A program made the translations under genes and the position numbers. Shown here piece by piece: positions 34,794 to 46,875 of a stretch of 64,000 nt of DNA. Source of the stretch: Drechslerella dactyloides (Eukaryota > Ascomycota > Orbiliomycetes > Orbiliales > Orbiliaceae); the NCBI GenBank assembly GCA_020064725.1, contig JAGTWJ010000006.1, forward strand, positions 2,294,001 to 2,358,000. Reading direction: 5' to 3'. The notes below the pieces were generated by a model. That model was not told the DNA's origin. It worked only from the letters and a program-made list of their open reading frames with translations, and did not search any database. Position 1 is the stretch's first letter, and each line of letters begins with the position of its first letter.

Positions 34794-34801
34794 CTTATAT
34801 A
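34794..34801 (-). promoter_or_regulatory. TATA box of the carboxypeptidase gene
   Basis: TATATAAG on the minus strand, about 88-95 nt upstream of the ATG at 34707. Confidence 0.5.
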
Positions 34802-35937
34802 TCTTCCGTTGACTTATCTTAGCTACATGATGTTGATATCTCAGCATGATAACGTCCTTTGTCAGCTAGGTCGTATAAAGACCGAATGCTACGGCCTTGA
34901 TCGCCCACATGATCGTTTAGGCAACTATCAGTCGTTCGATATCGCAACTTCAGGGAGTCCAGAGGCCGAAATCTTATTTCCAATCAAGGTCAGCAGATGC
35001 AGAGGCCAAACTGAAGAGGTAGGTGTTGAATGAAGTGACAAGAAGGACTTATCACGCAAGATCTAGGAGTCTACTGGTAACATCCAGCGAAATATCCGAG
35101 GCAGGCAAGGCCAAGCCTTTTGATGTCAGCCACCGTGATCCAAGAAGCTTGTTGGTACATATTTCTAGGCGCTTCGTCAATATATATTCAATGGTACTCT
35201 TGGCGGATGGCAGAGATAAGGTTGTCCAGCGGCGGTAGGGATGTCGCAAGTAACCATAGTCCGTATCCCGGTCCGTAGTCCTGATTTCTGCCTAGGCGAG
35301 CGCGGAAACGCATGTCCCCAACCTTCCATTCCGGGCTTTATCTTCGTAAATATGTAATATTCTGCACGATGCTGCGGACTGTTTCTAGATGCTTTTGCAA
35401 TCATTCACGTATGAGATATAAGCTTCCAGGCGCGACAGATATGTCAGTTACATAAAACCGATCCCGCCGTCTTATCAGGCGTCAGCTGGGCCGGCGTTTC
35501 TCGCGCTGCAACTTGGCGCTTTCTTGGTCTTGCGGGAACGGGAAGGTATGCGTCGCCAAACCTAGGCTGCAGAAGTGGGGTACACAGGCCTATACATTGT
35601 AGTCATCGCTTTTGCAGGGCTAATTCTAGAAAATATTGAGATTCCATGGCTCGCAAATGCTGACTTGCGTGGCTCTGGAGAGTCTCTGATCGGAACCTCC
35701 CCTGGCTTTACCACGGTAATTGTTACTGTACACATGTGACCGCCCAGACTCGCATCGACCATTGTCGTGTGATGTGTGTGTGTTTCTCGAAGCACTCTCT
35801 TGACAGCTCAACCATGCGGAGTAGGCAGCCAATATTCCGTAACGGGCCGCCATAACATCCATGCCAGCATGCACACCACAAAGCTCATCGTATAATCCAG
35901 AAAACATAGTGTAAAATGAGCGGTACGGGCCCCCAAA
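34802..35937. other. Intergenic between M14 gene and HBS1
   Basis: About 1.1 kb holding the carboxypeptidase upstream region and the HBS1 3' end. Small frames at 35562-35907 (-) have no domain. Nothing else supported. Confidence 0.55.
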
Positions 35938-38900
35938 TCACTCCACAACTCCAGCGGCAACAGTAAGTCCGTCCGCCCTCAGAACGACCCTACTGCCCTT
36001 CTCGAGCGGAAGCGGTGCACCCGTCACCAAGATACTAATCACCGCCAGACTACCGGGTGAGATGTGTCTCGGCTTTTTCTTTGTAACCGTGCCATTGCCT
36101 TTATCCAATGTCGCAACCAGTTTCGTTATCCTGCCGGAAGCGTTTAGCCTGCCCCGGTGTATATCGACCATCATCGGTGTCAGGCTCTCGAACGCCAGGA
36201 TCTTGGCCTCGAACTCCTTCAAGGGTACCAAAGGGCTATCCGCGTGACAAACGACATCGCCAATTCTATTTTCATTTGTAAGCAATATGTCGGTAACGCA
36301 CCACACATCATCTACTCACTTGAGATGGTCCATTTCAATTCCCGCCAAGTGAAGCTGGACATTGTTACCGGCTACTGCCCATTCGGTAATCTCGTTGTCA
36401 ACCTCGATACCTTTCACTGTAGCCTTCTCGTCTCCGGGAATTCCGATGATCGTATCGCCGATTTGCACGTTTCCGACCTCAATTCGCCCGGAGATTGTAA
36501 CGGGGTTTGTGACGCCGCCTCGATAGACGTCTGTAATTGTCATTCGGAGGGCCTTTTCTATCGCTTTTGCAACTGGCTTGGCGGTCTCTAGCTCCTCGAT
36601 CAGCGTAGGGCCTGAATACCAGGACACCAGGCCTTCTTCTGGCTTCCGAACAATGTTGTCTCCGGTGAGGCCGCTGCAGGGAATAAAGCTGACGTTCTTG
36701 GATTGGAACCCGGCTGTTGTAAGAAATTGCGACATTTGTTGTCTAATCTCGTCAAACCTGTCTTGGTCCCAATGCAGCTGCGGGAGGTTAGAGGCAAGTA
36801 TACATTCGTCCAAGGAGCATTCAAACTCACCAGATCAAGTTTATTGACTGCGACAATTATTCGCTGGACACCCATGCTTCGCACTAGCAGCGCATGCTCT
36901 TTGGTCTGTCCGCGTATATTGAAACCTGCCTCGAACTCGCCGGGGGACGAGTCAATAACCAGAACGGCAAAGTCGGCTTGCGCCGCTCCCGCGATCATGT
37001 TAGGGATGAAGTCCCTGTGTCCAGGCGCATCGAGAATCGTGAATCTTCCTTTCTCTGTCTCAAATGCATTGACAGCTATATCGATTGTCACGCCCCTAAA
37101 CGCTGGCATCAGCGATGTGATATCCGAAAAGTCGGGAAACCTGAAGTTACCTTGCTCGCTCTTCGCCCGTTTGGTCCAACACCCAAGCCAAGGCAAAGGA
37201 GCTTTTCCCGATTTTTTCCGCTTCTTGTTTGTATTTCTGTATTGTTCTCTCGTCTACGACACCTGTATCGTATAATAGCCTGCCCATAAGGGTACTCTTC
37301 CCGGCATCGACGTGACCTAATGGGTGATTAGTTCCACCAAAGTTGAAGCGCTTATTCGAGAGACCTACCAATAACCACCAAATTGGCGTTCTCTTTCCTC
37401 TTTGCTTTTGATTTCTCGTATTCCGCAACCACATCAATCTTCTTTCTGGCAATTTTTGGCGCAGTTGGTTTTTCGGGCGGCTCGGCGATCTTGAGCCCAT
37501 CAACACCCTTTTGTATGGATGTGGTAGCCGTCGAAGATGACTTCTCTGCCTTCTGGCCCTTATTGAGACCTACACACGAGTAATTAGAATGTCTGCGTCG
37601 GCTAATGACGTTCCATCTCTCACCTTTACTCTGGGACTGTGCAGCGATGACGACATCGTCAGGGCTCGGTCCTTCAAACCCCTGCTTTGCCTTAGCAGCA
37701 GCCTTTTGAGATGGGGCTACGGAGAAATATATCAGCTGAGCGTCGGCGATTTCCTCGTCCAGATCGAGCAGCATCTCGTCTAGTCGCCTCCCAAACATGG
37801 ATTTTGCGAACCCAGATGGCAGGGCTTTCGGGGTGGAGTCTGGATCGGCTATAAAATTTGGTCTTGTTTTCTCGGTGGGAATTTTGTCGTTTTGCTGTGG
37901 AATGGATTCACTAGCAGGCGGGTCATACTCCGTGGCTGCAGCAGGCGTTGGTGTAACGGGCATGGGTGCCGGCGCTTCCACAGGAATCGGAGTAGACACC
38001 TTTTTCGACAATCTATTAAGCAAGGATACTGCCGTTGTAGACTGCGATGAATCGTTCCCCGCAACCTCTGCCGCCTTTTCTGCTTTGGCTTTGCTACGCG
38101 CCTTGGCTAGAGCTGCAAGCTTTGAGACTTTCCCGGGTTGCGGGCCGGACCCACCCAATAACCCGGTAGTGCGGGCGTCTACTGGTATCGGAGGCGGGAC
38201 CAGCTCCGCAAGTCGGCAAATTGGCACGCCTCCGAAAGGTATGTCGTCCCAGACGCCGGGAGGAATCCGGTTGTCGATATTTCTTGGGTCTGTCCGCCAA
38301 TACTTCGAGTCGCGAGTATTCCAAAATGTCGCCCTAGCTATTTTAGAATCAAAAATTGCTCAGATGGTGTGCTAAAATCCCATTTCAGAATTACTCACAT
38401 GTATCGCAGACGCAGGTGTCCAGACCCCGCCATCATGACAATGCTGCTCGATCCAGCTCGGAAGATGAAGTAGACCAACCTTTTGATGAATCGACAGCCG
38501 CTGTTTTCTTCTGCTTTTTCTTTTCCGTGGCGCCCACTGAATCTGTATCCGTCTTCCAATCAGATTCCGCGCTCACAACTGGCCCCCGTGTTGCAATGCA
38601 AAGAACATACTCAGGAGGTAGGTTATCGATCTTTCGACGTCAAAGTAGTAGTACCATAGCGTCTCTTCAATTTTATCGTTCGTAATCGCCGGTACATCAT
38701 CTCCAATGACTTCCCGCACCCTTCGTAGGCCGTCTGCCATCTTTGCTGTCGCAGCACGCAAGTTAACGTCGTGAAAGGTGGGGGCGGGGTCGAATGGCGG
38801 GGTACCTTTGTCCGCTTGGGACATTCCTGTACGACGATGAGAGTAAGCTCGCGAACTTGGGTACTATCTAGGGGACTTCGGCCGAGTTGGAAGCACCGCA

Positions 38901-38992
38901 CCTTCGTTCTCTTCTTCGTAATAGTCGTCGCCATCGTAGTCGTCCAGCTCGTCTGCCAGGTTCATCGTCCGGACAATTTTGTGTCGCGACAT
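35938..38992 (-). CDS. HBS1: HBS1-like translational GTPase (ribosome rescue), possible in-frame stop
   Basis: Partner of Dom34/Pelota that splits stalled ribosomes in no-go and nonstop decay. Exons: 38992-38902, 38826-38611, 38542-38399, 38337-37624, 37569-37369, 37316-37151, 37095-36831, 36777-36320 and 36265-35938; all phases agree (about 860 codons). The N-terminus has MSRHKIVRTMNL and the HBS1_N helix (IEETLWYYYFDVERSITYLL). GTPase motifs: GHVDAGKST, DAPGH, NKLDL. The beta-barrel end has IGDVVCHADSPL and GSRVVLRADGLTVA. Exon 3 contains an in-frame TGA (38435-38433), unless a weaker donor (GTTGGT at 38479) removes it by splicing to 38338; both options keep frame. It is divergent from ECM4. 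Confidence 0.88.
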
Positions 38993-39613
38993 GGTTACGG
39001 TGGTGCTGGCTGCGGCTGGGGTATCTGATGCCTCTGGATTTGTTACCCAAGGTCCACGCCACGTTGGTAATGTATCGCCTGTTGGTTCAGGTGCCGGAAG
39101 TCCTTACGCGCTTTGAAGTCCTCTGCTGCTTGGAGATGTGGTAGATGCTTGAGTCAGGCTCGCCGCGGGTGTGGCGCACAGGCTGGAGAGAAGGGCCGGG
39201 CTTGGCATTGCTCACCCCCAACACATCAACGCATCCCCTGTCAAAGCGTCATCAGAACTCCTCGATTCGGAACGCCACAACAATACCCTCGTAGCTACTT
39301 CAGCTTCGTATATCATACACTATCCTGACGTTGCAGCAGCCTCAAAATGGCGATATAAGTATATACACAGATGGGACAACAGTGGCGAGTGTCGGCCTAA
39401 GGTTCTTGCCTTCGTTAACTATAGTGATCAAGCGTCGGAGATTACAATATATGCAATATATGCACTATGCGCAACCATTCGTCTAGCTAAGGGCCTAAGA
39501 TGTAGAATCGACTCGGGCGATAGCTCGAGCGTCCCTACGACATTCGATATCCCGTGATGCCAGCCAAGCCGGAACTAAACGACTGGCTTTCTGGACGGGA
39601 AGCGGTCGTCAGG
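38993..39613. other. Divergent intergenic region between HBS1 and ECM4
   Basis: Upstream DNA of HBS1 (-) and, together with 39614-39937, of ECM4 (+). A 128-codon frame at 39171-39557 (+) has no recognisable domain and was not called. Confidence 0.5.
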
Positions 39614-39731
39614 GCTCGCTTGTTACACACGCATTACGTGAGCCGCTGACGTATAGGCGATAAGATTTATAAGCGTGATGTTCCGCTTCTTCCCACACCC
39701 TATTGTCACCTCGTCGGCCGAGATCTCACCC
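39614..39731 (+). repeat. Dispersed element, copy B (core inverted relative to copy A)
   Basis: Arm X (39614-39667; GTTACACACGCATTACGTGA..., ending GATAAGATT) is about 80% identical to copy A. The core (39668-39731; starts TATAAGCGTGATG, contains GTCGGCCGAGATC) matches the core of copy A only as its reverse complement. It sits directly upstream of the ECM4 TATA box. Confidence 0.6.
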
Positions 39732-39761
39732 ATTGAACGAACTCAGCAAAGTGGACTGGCA

Positions 39762-39767
39762 TATAAA
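39762..39767 (+). promoter_or_regulatory. TATA box of ECM4
   Basis: TATAAA lies 171 nt upstream of the ATG at 39938. Confidence 0.45.
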
Positions 39768-39937
39768 TGCAGTGTATGCGGATACACCATTGGGTTAGAA
39801 GTTCTAAATACTTCTGCCAATCCCGCCCTATTAGTATTCTCATCGGCTCGAGCTCTACTACGCCAACCGAACGTGAACTGACTAAGCTAAGCTTCCACGG
39901 TAACCGGTTCCCCTTCATACTATCAACAACGCGGAAA

Positions 39938-41238
39938 ATGGCACAACCCACTGCCCATAATGGCAAGGACTCCGAGGCAACTATCTACAAGATGGCGGAC
40001 AAAGACGGCCAATTCAGACGCAAGGCATCGTCCTTCCGTTCATTCGTATCACCAGATCCCTCTGCCAAATTTGCAGCGGAGAAAGACAGATACGTTCGTC
40101 GATTCTAGCTCTAAAACGGTGCTTTCGATCGAGCCTCCACAAGCTGATACCAGTCGCCCGTCAGGTTTTGTATATCAACTGGGGCTGTCCGTGGGCGCAC
40201 AGGACCAGTATAGTGCGATCGCTCAAAGGCCTAGAGGATATCATCCAACTCGTCGTAATGGACTTCACACTGACACCCGAAGGCTGGTACGGTTGCACGC
40301 ATTCTCCGATCCCGGCCGCTTAGAGCAGTGCCTGCAGGTTAACTAGGCTAAACCCCTCAATTTGATCAACTGTCATCTAGGCTTTTCAATGGGAACCATG
40401 GCACAATGGAAAAGGACCCCCTTTACGGATTCACAAAACTCTCGGAACTCTACTACAAAGCAGATCCCAACTATGAGGGCCGCTACACAGTCCCTGTCCT
40501 CTGGGACAAAAAGACGCAAACAATCGTCAACAATGAAAGCTCTGAAATCATCCGCATGTTTTATACTGCTTTCGACCATTTACTCCCAGAATCTCTGCGC
40601 GAAGCAAGTCACCCCGCCGGAGGATATTTGCCTGACCATCTGCGCCAAGAGATCGAAGAAATGAACAACTGGGTATATGACAAAATCAACAACGGGGTGT
40701 ATAAAACCGGCTTTGCGACAACTCAGGAAGCATATCTCAGCAATGTTGTTCCGCTCTTCGAAAGCTTGGACCGACTGGAAAACCACCTCGAAGAAAGGAA
40801 GACGACGTATCTATTCGGTAACCACATAACAGAAGCCGATATCCGGTGGGTCCTGGCCCTTTTCGATATTCCTTGTTTGTCCCGCTCGCCAATGATTTGT
40901 GGATAGCTTATACACAACTCTTATTCGCTTCGACGTGGCTTACTATACCATTTTCAAATGCAACTACAAAATGATCCGGTATGATTATCCCAGGCTGCAT
41001 CGTTGGCTAAGGGTGCTATACTGGGAAGACAACGGAGACACGAGAGGCGCCTTTCGAAAAACAACATACTTTGAGACTGTATGTCCGCACCTCCATACGT
41101 GTGAACTTTCACAATTGAGGGCCGTCTCTGCTGACCGATCTGAATTTCGAGCAGTACAAAGAAGGATATTCAAGATCCCTACAAGTGCCAATAGTTCCCT
41201 ACGGGCCTAGATATGACATTATGCCCCTGGAAGACTAG
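39938..41238 (+). CDS. ECM4: Ecm4-type glutathione S-transferase (glutathionyl-hydroquinone reductase class)
   Basis: Cytosolic thiol transferase of the omega/xi type, which reduces glutathionylated quinones or dehydroascorbate-like substrates. Exons: 39938-40093, 40165-40286, 40381-40845, 40907-41078 and 41155-41238; 332 residues. The catalytic motif NWGCPWAHRT spans about 57-66 (Cys60). It is followed by VRSLKGLEDIIQLVV, GTMEKDPLYGFTKLSELYYK, YTVPVLWDKKTQTIVNNESS (GSH-binding, with the conserved Val-Pro and Glu-Ser) and C-terminal helices with ITEADIRLYTTLIRFDVAYY. The first donor is an unusual GTTCGT and the second GTACGG; the others are ordinary. The last acceptor could be 41151 or 41154, changing one residue. 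It appears intact. Confidence 0.88.
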
Positions 41239-41464
41239 TGTTCGGTCCAACGTGCTCATCTCAGCCAAGTGCGCTGTCTATAGTCTATGTCTACAAAGTA
41301 CATCGGAATGTCCAATCGACAATTCATTCTTGAATTCGAATCACGACTAAATTGTGAATATATGATGATGGGTTTTGTTCATACATCCGTTTTTAATTGA
41401 CAATCTGATATATCTCTTCGTCCCTATGGGTCTCCCTGACAACAAAGAGATTAAAGCCTAGACC

Positions 41465-44400
41465 TCAAGGCTCTACTCGCAGTCCGGTCTGTGACGAGTA
41501 ATAAACAACTCGTATTCCGACATGTAGAGCGCCCTTGTCATCGTTGTAGAGAACGATTCTTTTTGGTAAGAACCAATACTTCGTACTTGTTACTCGCGAT
41601 AACCCTAATCGAACAAGTCCGGCGATCTCCGGGGTTCCTAAAAATCTAAGCATTGTGCTATCTACGAGCGGAAAACTTTGGTAAGTGCCCGTTTCTTCTT
41701 CGGCGCCGACATCAAAGAATACACCTCTCAGATCTTTGATATTAGGATTGTCCGGTAATGCAAACTGAGGAGCGTTTCGATCGACATCCTGGTCTTTAAC
41801 AACCGATGAAACCACGTCGTAGAATTGTTGAGTATATCCGAGAGTTTTAACCACACGAAAGGACCGCGCTGGAGAGACACCCATTGTCATATTGTAAATT
41901 CCAGTCATTAACTGGATTTGTGACTCGAGATCGCTGGAACTAATTAAATTCACGGGGCCTGTAGAGCCCATAACTACACGGATGCCAGTGCCAAGTGCAA
42001 GGCATTGGTCCCATGCGGATGCTGATGCCAGGAGAATCTGCTTGTGGTCATTCCCCGCTTGTTCCCATTCCTCGACAAATATATTCCTATATGATCCACC
42101 CACTGGACTCAAAGCTAAATTCAAATACTGGTGAATTGCTTTGATTTCTGGTTGGGTTTCGAGGAACTCTTCGGTGGTCCAAATTTTACCAGCCTGGCTT
42201 TTCCGGGTGGCTAAAGCTCCCCGTGCAGCCGAAATACCGAGTTTGATCGCCCAGGGCACGACATAAACACTTACGTCCGTAAGGAGCTTCCCTTCAGCCG
42301 TCATATTGCCCAATTCCGGGCTTCGCATCCATCTTGTCATGCCTGAACCAGGGATTAATCTTTCCGGCAGCCAACGGGATAGACTTACGAATATTTCCGG
42401 GCGGAGTTCACCCGTCCCAGAGTCTCCCAGACCATAACTTATCCAATGGATGAAAATAGTGTCGATGCTTGCAGGGCCTAGTACTCTGTCTTGCGTTTCG
42501 GTTGCGTACCACGTCGTCATCTCTGCTATTGCCGACAATTCAGGAAGTGCATACAATAGTAGGAAGGCTCGTTGTTGTTCGAGGCGGGTATCACTGTACT
42601 GCTTGTTGTCGACATCTGGATGAAATATTTCTGTCGCCTGAAGGCGGATGCGCTGATACAGACTCCAATTCAACAGGTTGAAAATTTCTCGAAGAAGTTT
42701 CTTTGTGTGATCGCTCAGCCCCAGGATAGATATATATTGGATAGGTGATGGTCGGACTCTTTTTTCCTGTTCAAGCCGAGGCATAATCACTTTGAAGGCA
42801 TTGTAGAGTGCAGCTCCAAGATAAAAGGAGTCTTGTGTGTATCTCCCTGCACTATTTGGTTCTGGTACCGAGAGGATAACCACATGACCTGTCGTTGGAG
42901 ATAAACCTAGTGATACTTCGTGATTGGTGTCCTTCTTCGCTATAGTGACCTGATAGTAGTCTATACCCTCGTCCTTGATGATTTCGTCTGGGATAGATAT
43001 CTGTGGGGCTTTATCAGGACCTGCTATGAATTCTTCTAAATCAACATAAGTTTCTATTAAATCCCGGGCTGGGTTTCGGGGCATGCGTATGACGTCTCCT
43101 TTGACCAAATAAGCTCTCTGTGGAAAAGGAGGGGCAGCTCGCCGCCAACCTCGTAACGCATCGATTCTGAGCTGGATACCAGTGATGAGAGTGCCCAGAA
43201 TCTGGCCTTTTACGGTCTCCTCTGTCTCATGAGGTTCCGCATTGGCTATGTAATGGTCCACATGGTGTACATCTTGAAGGCGTGTTGTTGAGTATCCATC
43301 ATCCAGCCGTATCGTCATAGCGAAAGAGTGATCTGGTTTAGACCAGATTTCGATGGAACGAATTGTAGGGAATCCTAAAGACTCCCACCTCTCGAGAGGG
43401 GATATCATTTGCGCGAATGCATTTACTTCCAACGTACTTGAAAGGTCATCGATAAGTTTTCTATCCGGTTTCTCGTCGGACCATTTCCCCTCAGTTATGA
43501 GACCATTGTGGTTTATCCGGGCCATGTAACTCGACCAAAGAATCAATAGTTTGCCTCTATCGACTTTTTTTGCCTCGTAGGCTTTCTCAATAATCCGGAT
43601 AGTGTCTGGAGATAAATGCTCGAAAGTGATGGCCGAAAGTGCAAGGTGCCCACATTCGTCAAGCCATACCTCATAGATCATTTCCCCTAAAAGGCTTGGT
43701 TTCCTTGTTGGGCTAGATGTCAAAGCAAAGTGCTGCCTAACACAGGAGACAAAGACCTCAACTTCGCCTGCAGGAAAAGACCCATCATGTGGAAACCATT
43801 TGTATGTTGATACATGGTATGTAGGCTCTCCGATGATGATTTCGGCTCTAGTATGGAACCTGGTGAACGGTACCCTCAATCTTTCAGGTAGTACAAAGAG
43901 CCCAAAGTGTGTTCTCGGATTCCATAGTTTGGCAACTGAGACACCACGATATTTGTCGCGCCAAGCCTCCCCGTCATCCTCCGTGGAATGCAATACCTCC
44001 AACCCTGCTGCAGGAGGAGCACTGAGAGTAACTAGTATCATTGCTTGTTTGCCGCTCTTTTCGTTCGGCCCATCGATAGCTTGTAGTTGGAATTCGATAA
44101 GCTGTATAGAATAAAAATTAAGTTGACGTGGGTAGAGATTGAGCATCCTCTATACTGCACCTATCTCGGGAGTCCCTAAGAGTGCAGTCCAGATATCGTA
44201 TGACGGGTCGATTGTATTAGGTTCATCCATTGCGGTAATCAATACTGGCTCATTTTCGTTCTCATACGAAAGCTTACGTAGTATAGTCTTGAGGATTGAC
44301 ATCGTCTCAGGATTTCGTACGTCTGCAATTGTAATATATTTCAGGCTTGCCTCCGGATCCCCATCCAGCCGAAGCTTTCTATCGTCATCCCAAAATCTTC

Positions 44401-45080
44401 GCATCAAGGACGCATAGTCGTCTTCAAATGTCGCGTAGTCTGGCTCTCGGTTCTCCCATCCTGCGTCTGGCCCATTCCACTGAACTATGAGGTGGGAATC
44501 TGATTGGGAAATCGTAAGGTACGCGGACGCTGAAGGCTCTTGGTCGAGCTTCACCTCTATCGCTCTGTAAGACTTAAAGTGTGTTCTAAGTACAAAATCA
44601 GAGCCAATTTTCCCCAAGAATGCTTGTATCGCTTTTGGACAGAACCCGATTTTCTCTTCCTTGCGATCTACACCGACTTCCGTCGTTGTGTAAAATTGGT
44701 CTAGCATGATATCGGGAGGCGGCTCATCCGTTTTTGCGGGTTCGGGACTCAGTTCTTTGGCTAAATAGTTCTTTTCCTCTTGCTGTTGCAGCTTTCCAAG
44801 CATCCGAATCGGCTCTTTTTTCAAGGTGATACGGCGAACTGAGGTCTTCTGTCTTGTGATCGTAATCCCAAAAGATACCATCCTCCCTTTGATAAATTTC
44901 CCCTGGACGACGAATTGGGTCAAGCGACTGCTCCTTACGAGCTTTAGAAAGAGATGCCCGCGATGACCGAGAGTACGCAGAAGGAACTCCAATGACCAAG
45001 GCTTCTAGCAGTAGTATACAAAGCCAGCTCCGCAACGCCGCTGTACCGCAGAGTGTTGAAAAGCACTTTTTGGGAAACAT
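41465..45080 (-). pseudogene. Giant LLGTPE-repeat protein, copy 1 (nonsense codon and frameshift)
   Basis: The first of three tandem paralogues. The N-terminal frame (from ATG 45080) starts with a hydrophobic segment (LRSWLCILLLEALVIGVPSA) and reaches a Kex2-like LEKR. The continuation lies in another frame that overlaps from 44992 to 44724, so a 1-nt shift lies there; a run of six A is a candidate. That frame runs to TAG at 44152-44150 and continues in the same frame from ATG 44146 for 893 codons to 41465. The TAG falls inside the repeat signature (LLGTPEIGAV*RML; paralogues have VIKKML and AIQKML). Further signatures: LLYALPELSAI and FLGTPEIAGL. The C-terminus, WFLPKRIVLYN...GIRVVYY, closely matches copy 2. 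Function unknown. Confidence 0.75.
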
Positions 45081-46875
45081 GAGAATCCAGATATATAGAA
45101 GAAACCAGGTTAAAACGGCCCTTTGTTGACCCGCAGAACGTTGGAGGGAATTCTAGAGCTAACAGAGAAGGTCCAGCCCTATAGCTCGGTAGTATGGATA
45201 GCTTAACATTAGGCCTATAGGCCCTACAGACAATCTGTCGTGATCTCCATATATACTTATAGCTATGTAGCCAAGAATGTTATCCCGGGAGCCGGGAGCC
45301 GCAGCCGTTCCCCAGAGTGGGAGGCATAACGGAGTATCAAGTATGGTATGGTAATACATCGACGCCGCAACCCAGATTTTAGCTTTCCTGGGGCACAGTG
45401 TAAGAAGACGGAAGAAATTCGCCTATACGCATATTGCACTTTCGTGTGTGGGGCACATCAGTAACATACTCCTTCCATGTGCTTTATGTCCCCTTAGCGT
45501 AACGAATAGTATTCCATGAATATCCCCACACTAACGCGCAATATCTAGTTAGCAAAAATATTTAAACAAGACTTTTCTTGTAGCTGCACGCATTCTCTGA
45601 GCATATTGGTTGGAGGTCCATTTTAAAACATGCATCCCTTGTGCTTCCTGCACCAACCTACCAGCTCCTGTCTCGTAAACCAGACGCTGGCTGCACGGTA
45701 GTCCAGAGAACACTATCGCTGATCCAAGGTACCGGTGGCACGGCGAATTAGAATGTCTACGCTACACGCATAGCGTCGGAAGCTGTGCCACCCGCGACAA
45801 TAACGTTTGTGCTCAGCCCCTTTTACATAGTGCGAACACTATAAGTTGATTGCCAGCCTAGGGAAGTTGGAAGAGTTGGCGGTCATCTGTCGAAGCGTGG
45901 CACAAGAAGCATACACGTATAATTATAATCGCAATGGGGTAAGAAATTTCATTTCGTAAAAGCCCTGCTTTAACGCAATAATGCAACATAATTATAAAGA
46001 CCTCTCTACTGATAAAGATATTGGGCCTGCTTTAGCTTTGAGAGCTGTCTCTGTTACAGCCATTTCATTAGCCTATATAATATTTCTCCCATGCCTTATA
46101 GACTGTACGGCAATCTGGGGGACCAGAACCGAGATACTCTTATATTGTACCGGTCTTATCTGCTGGATTAATAGATATAACAATGTACAGATCAGTTTAT
46201 GAGACAAGGCTTTAAAGCTTTGCACTGAGCAACCCAAGGGTCCAAAATTTCCATAAGAGACGTTTGTGATTGATAGAAGTTGAATTTGTAGTAAAATATA
46301 GTAGTACTGGCGCACACCGAAACCTTATCAGCTAAGTCTTGAACAAGTCTAGTCTTGAGACGGTATCAATTCCGGGGCCATCTGTTCCGCTACAAGTCAT
46401 CCAATATCTAAATGATGTGGTATATATTCATACGCCTGGGCTTCCGAGCGTGCCTATCCTATGGAGTCAATCATATACACAACCTCGTGCCACTCGTAAC
46501 TTAAGACCATCTGAGAATTTCAAAAAACTTCCAAATTTCGCGGTGTGATGGTTTAACATCACGGAGAGAGAGCGGCAAATCACCATCATCGCTCTGCTGC
46601 CGGTAGCTGTACAACAATAATTATCTGTATAGAAGCCATATCAGTTGCGTGGGAAACCTGTAACTGAGCGGTATATATTAACGTCCGGAATTATGAACCA
46701 CATTATATATCAATCGCGGTCGCTAGACAGACGTTGGACACAGGACTGGCATATATATATGACACCGACTTTTTAACTCCCCCTAGGAAGATAATCGTTT
46801 ATAGTTTTGAGTTTAAAATTCTAAATGCACGCCTTAACCTCCATTTTCGCTTTGAATAGGAAAAAACTTGAAATA
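45081..46875. other. Intergenic between giant-protein copies 1 and 2
   Basis: AT-rich, with a TATATAT at about 45091-45098 very close to the copy-1 ATG. Short frames at 45981-46548 have no domain. It contains one GTCTCGTAAACC motif. Confidence 0.5.
45670..45683 (+). repeat. Dispersed motif GTCTCGTAAACCAG
   Basis: Identical to the copy at 51980-51993 over 14 nt. It lies between giant-protein genes 1 and 2. Confidence 0.55.

Noticed and set aside
38399..38542. RanBP2-type zinc finger in HBS1 exon 3
   Set aside because: Only two closely spaced cysteines are present; the four-Cys pattern is missing.
39171..39557. 128-codon frame in the HBS1-ECM4 gap
   Set aside because: Sits in the divergent promoter region, has no domain, and ends just upstream of a repeat element.
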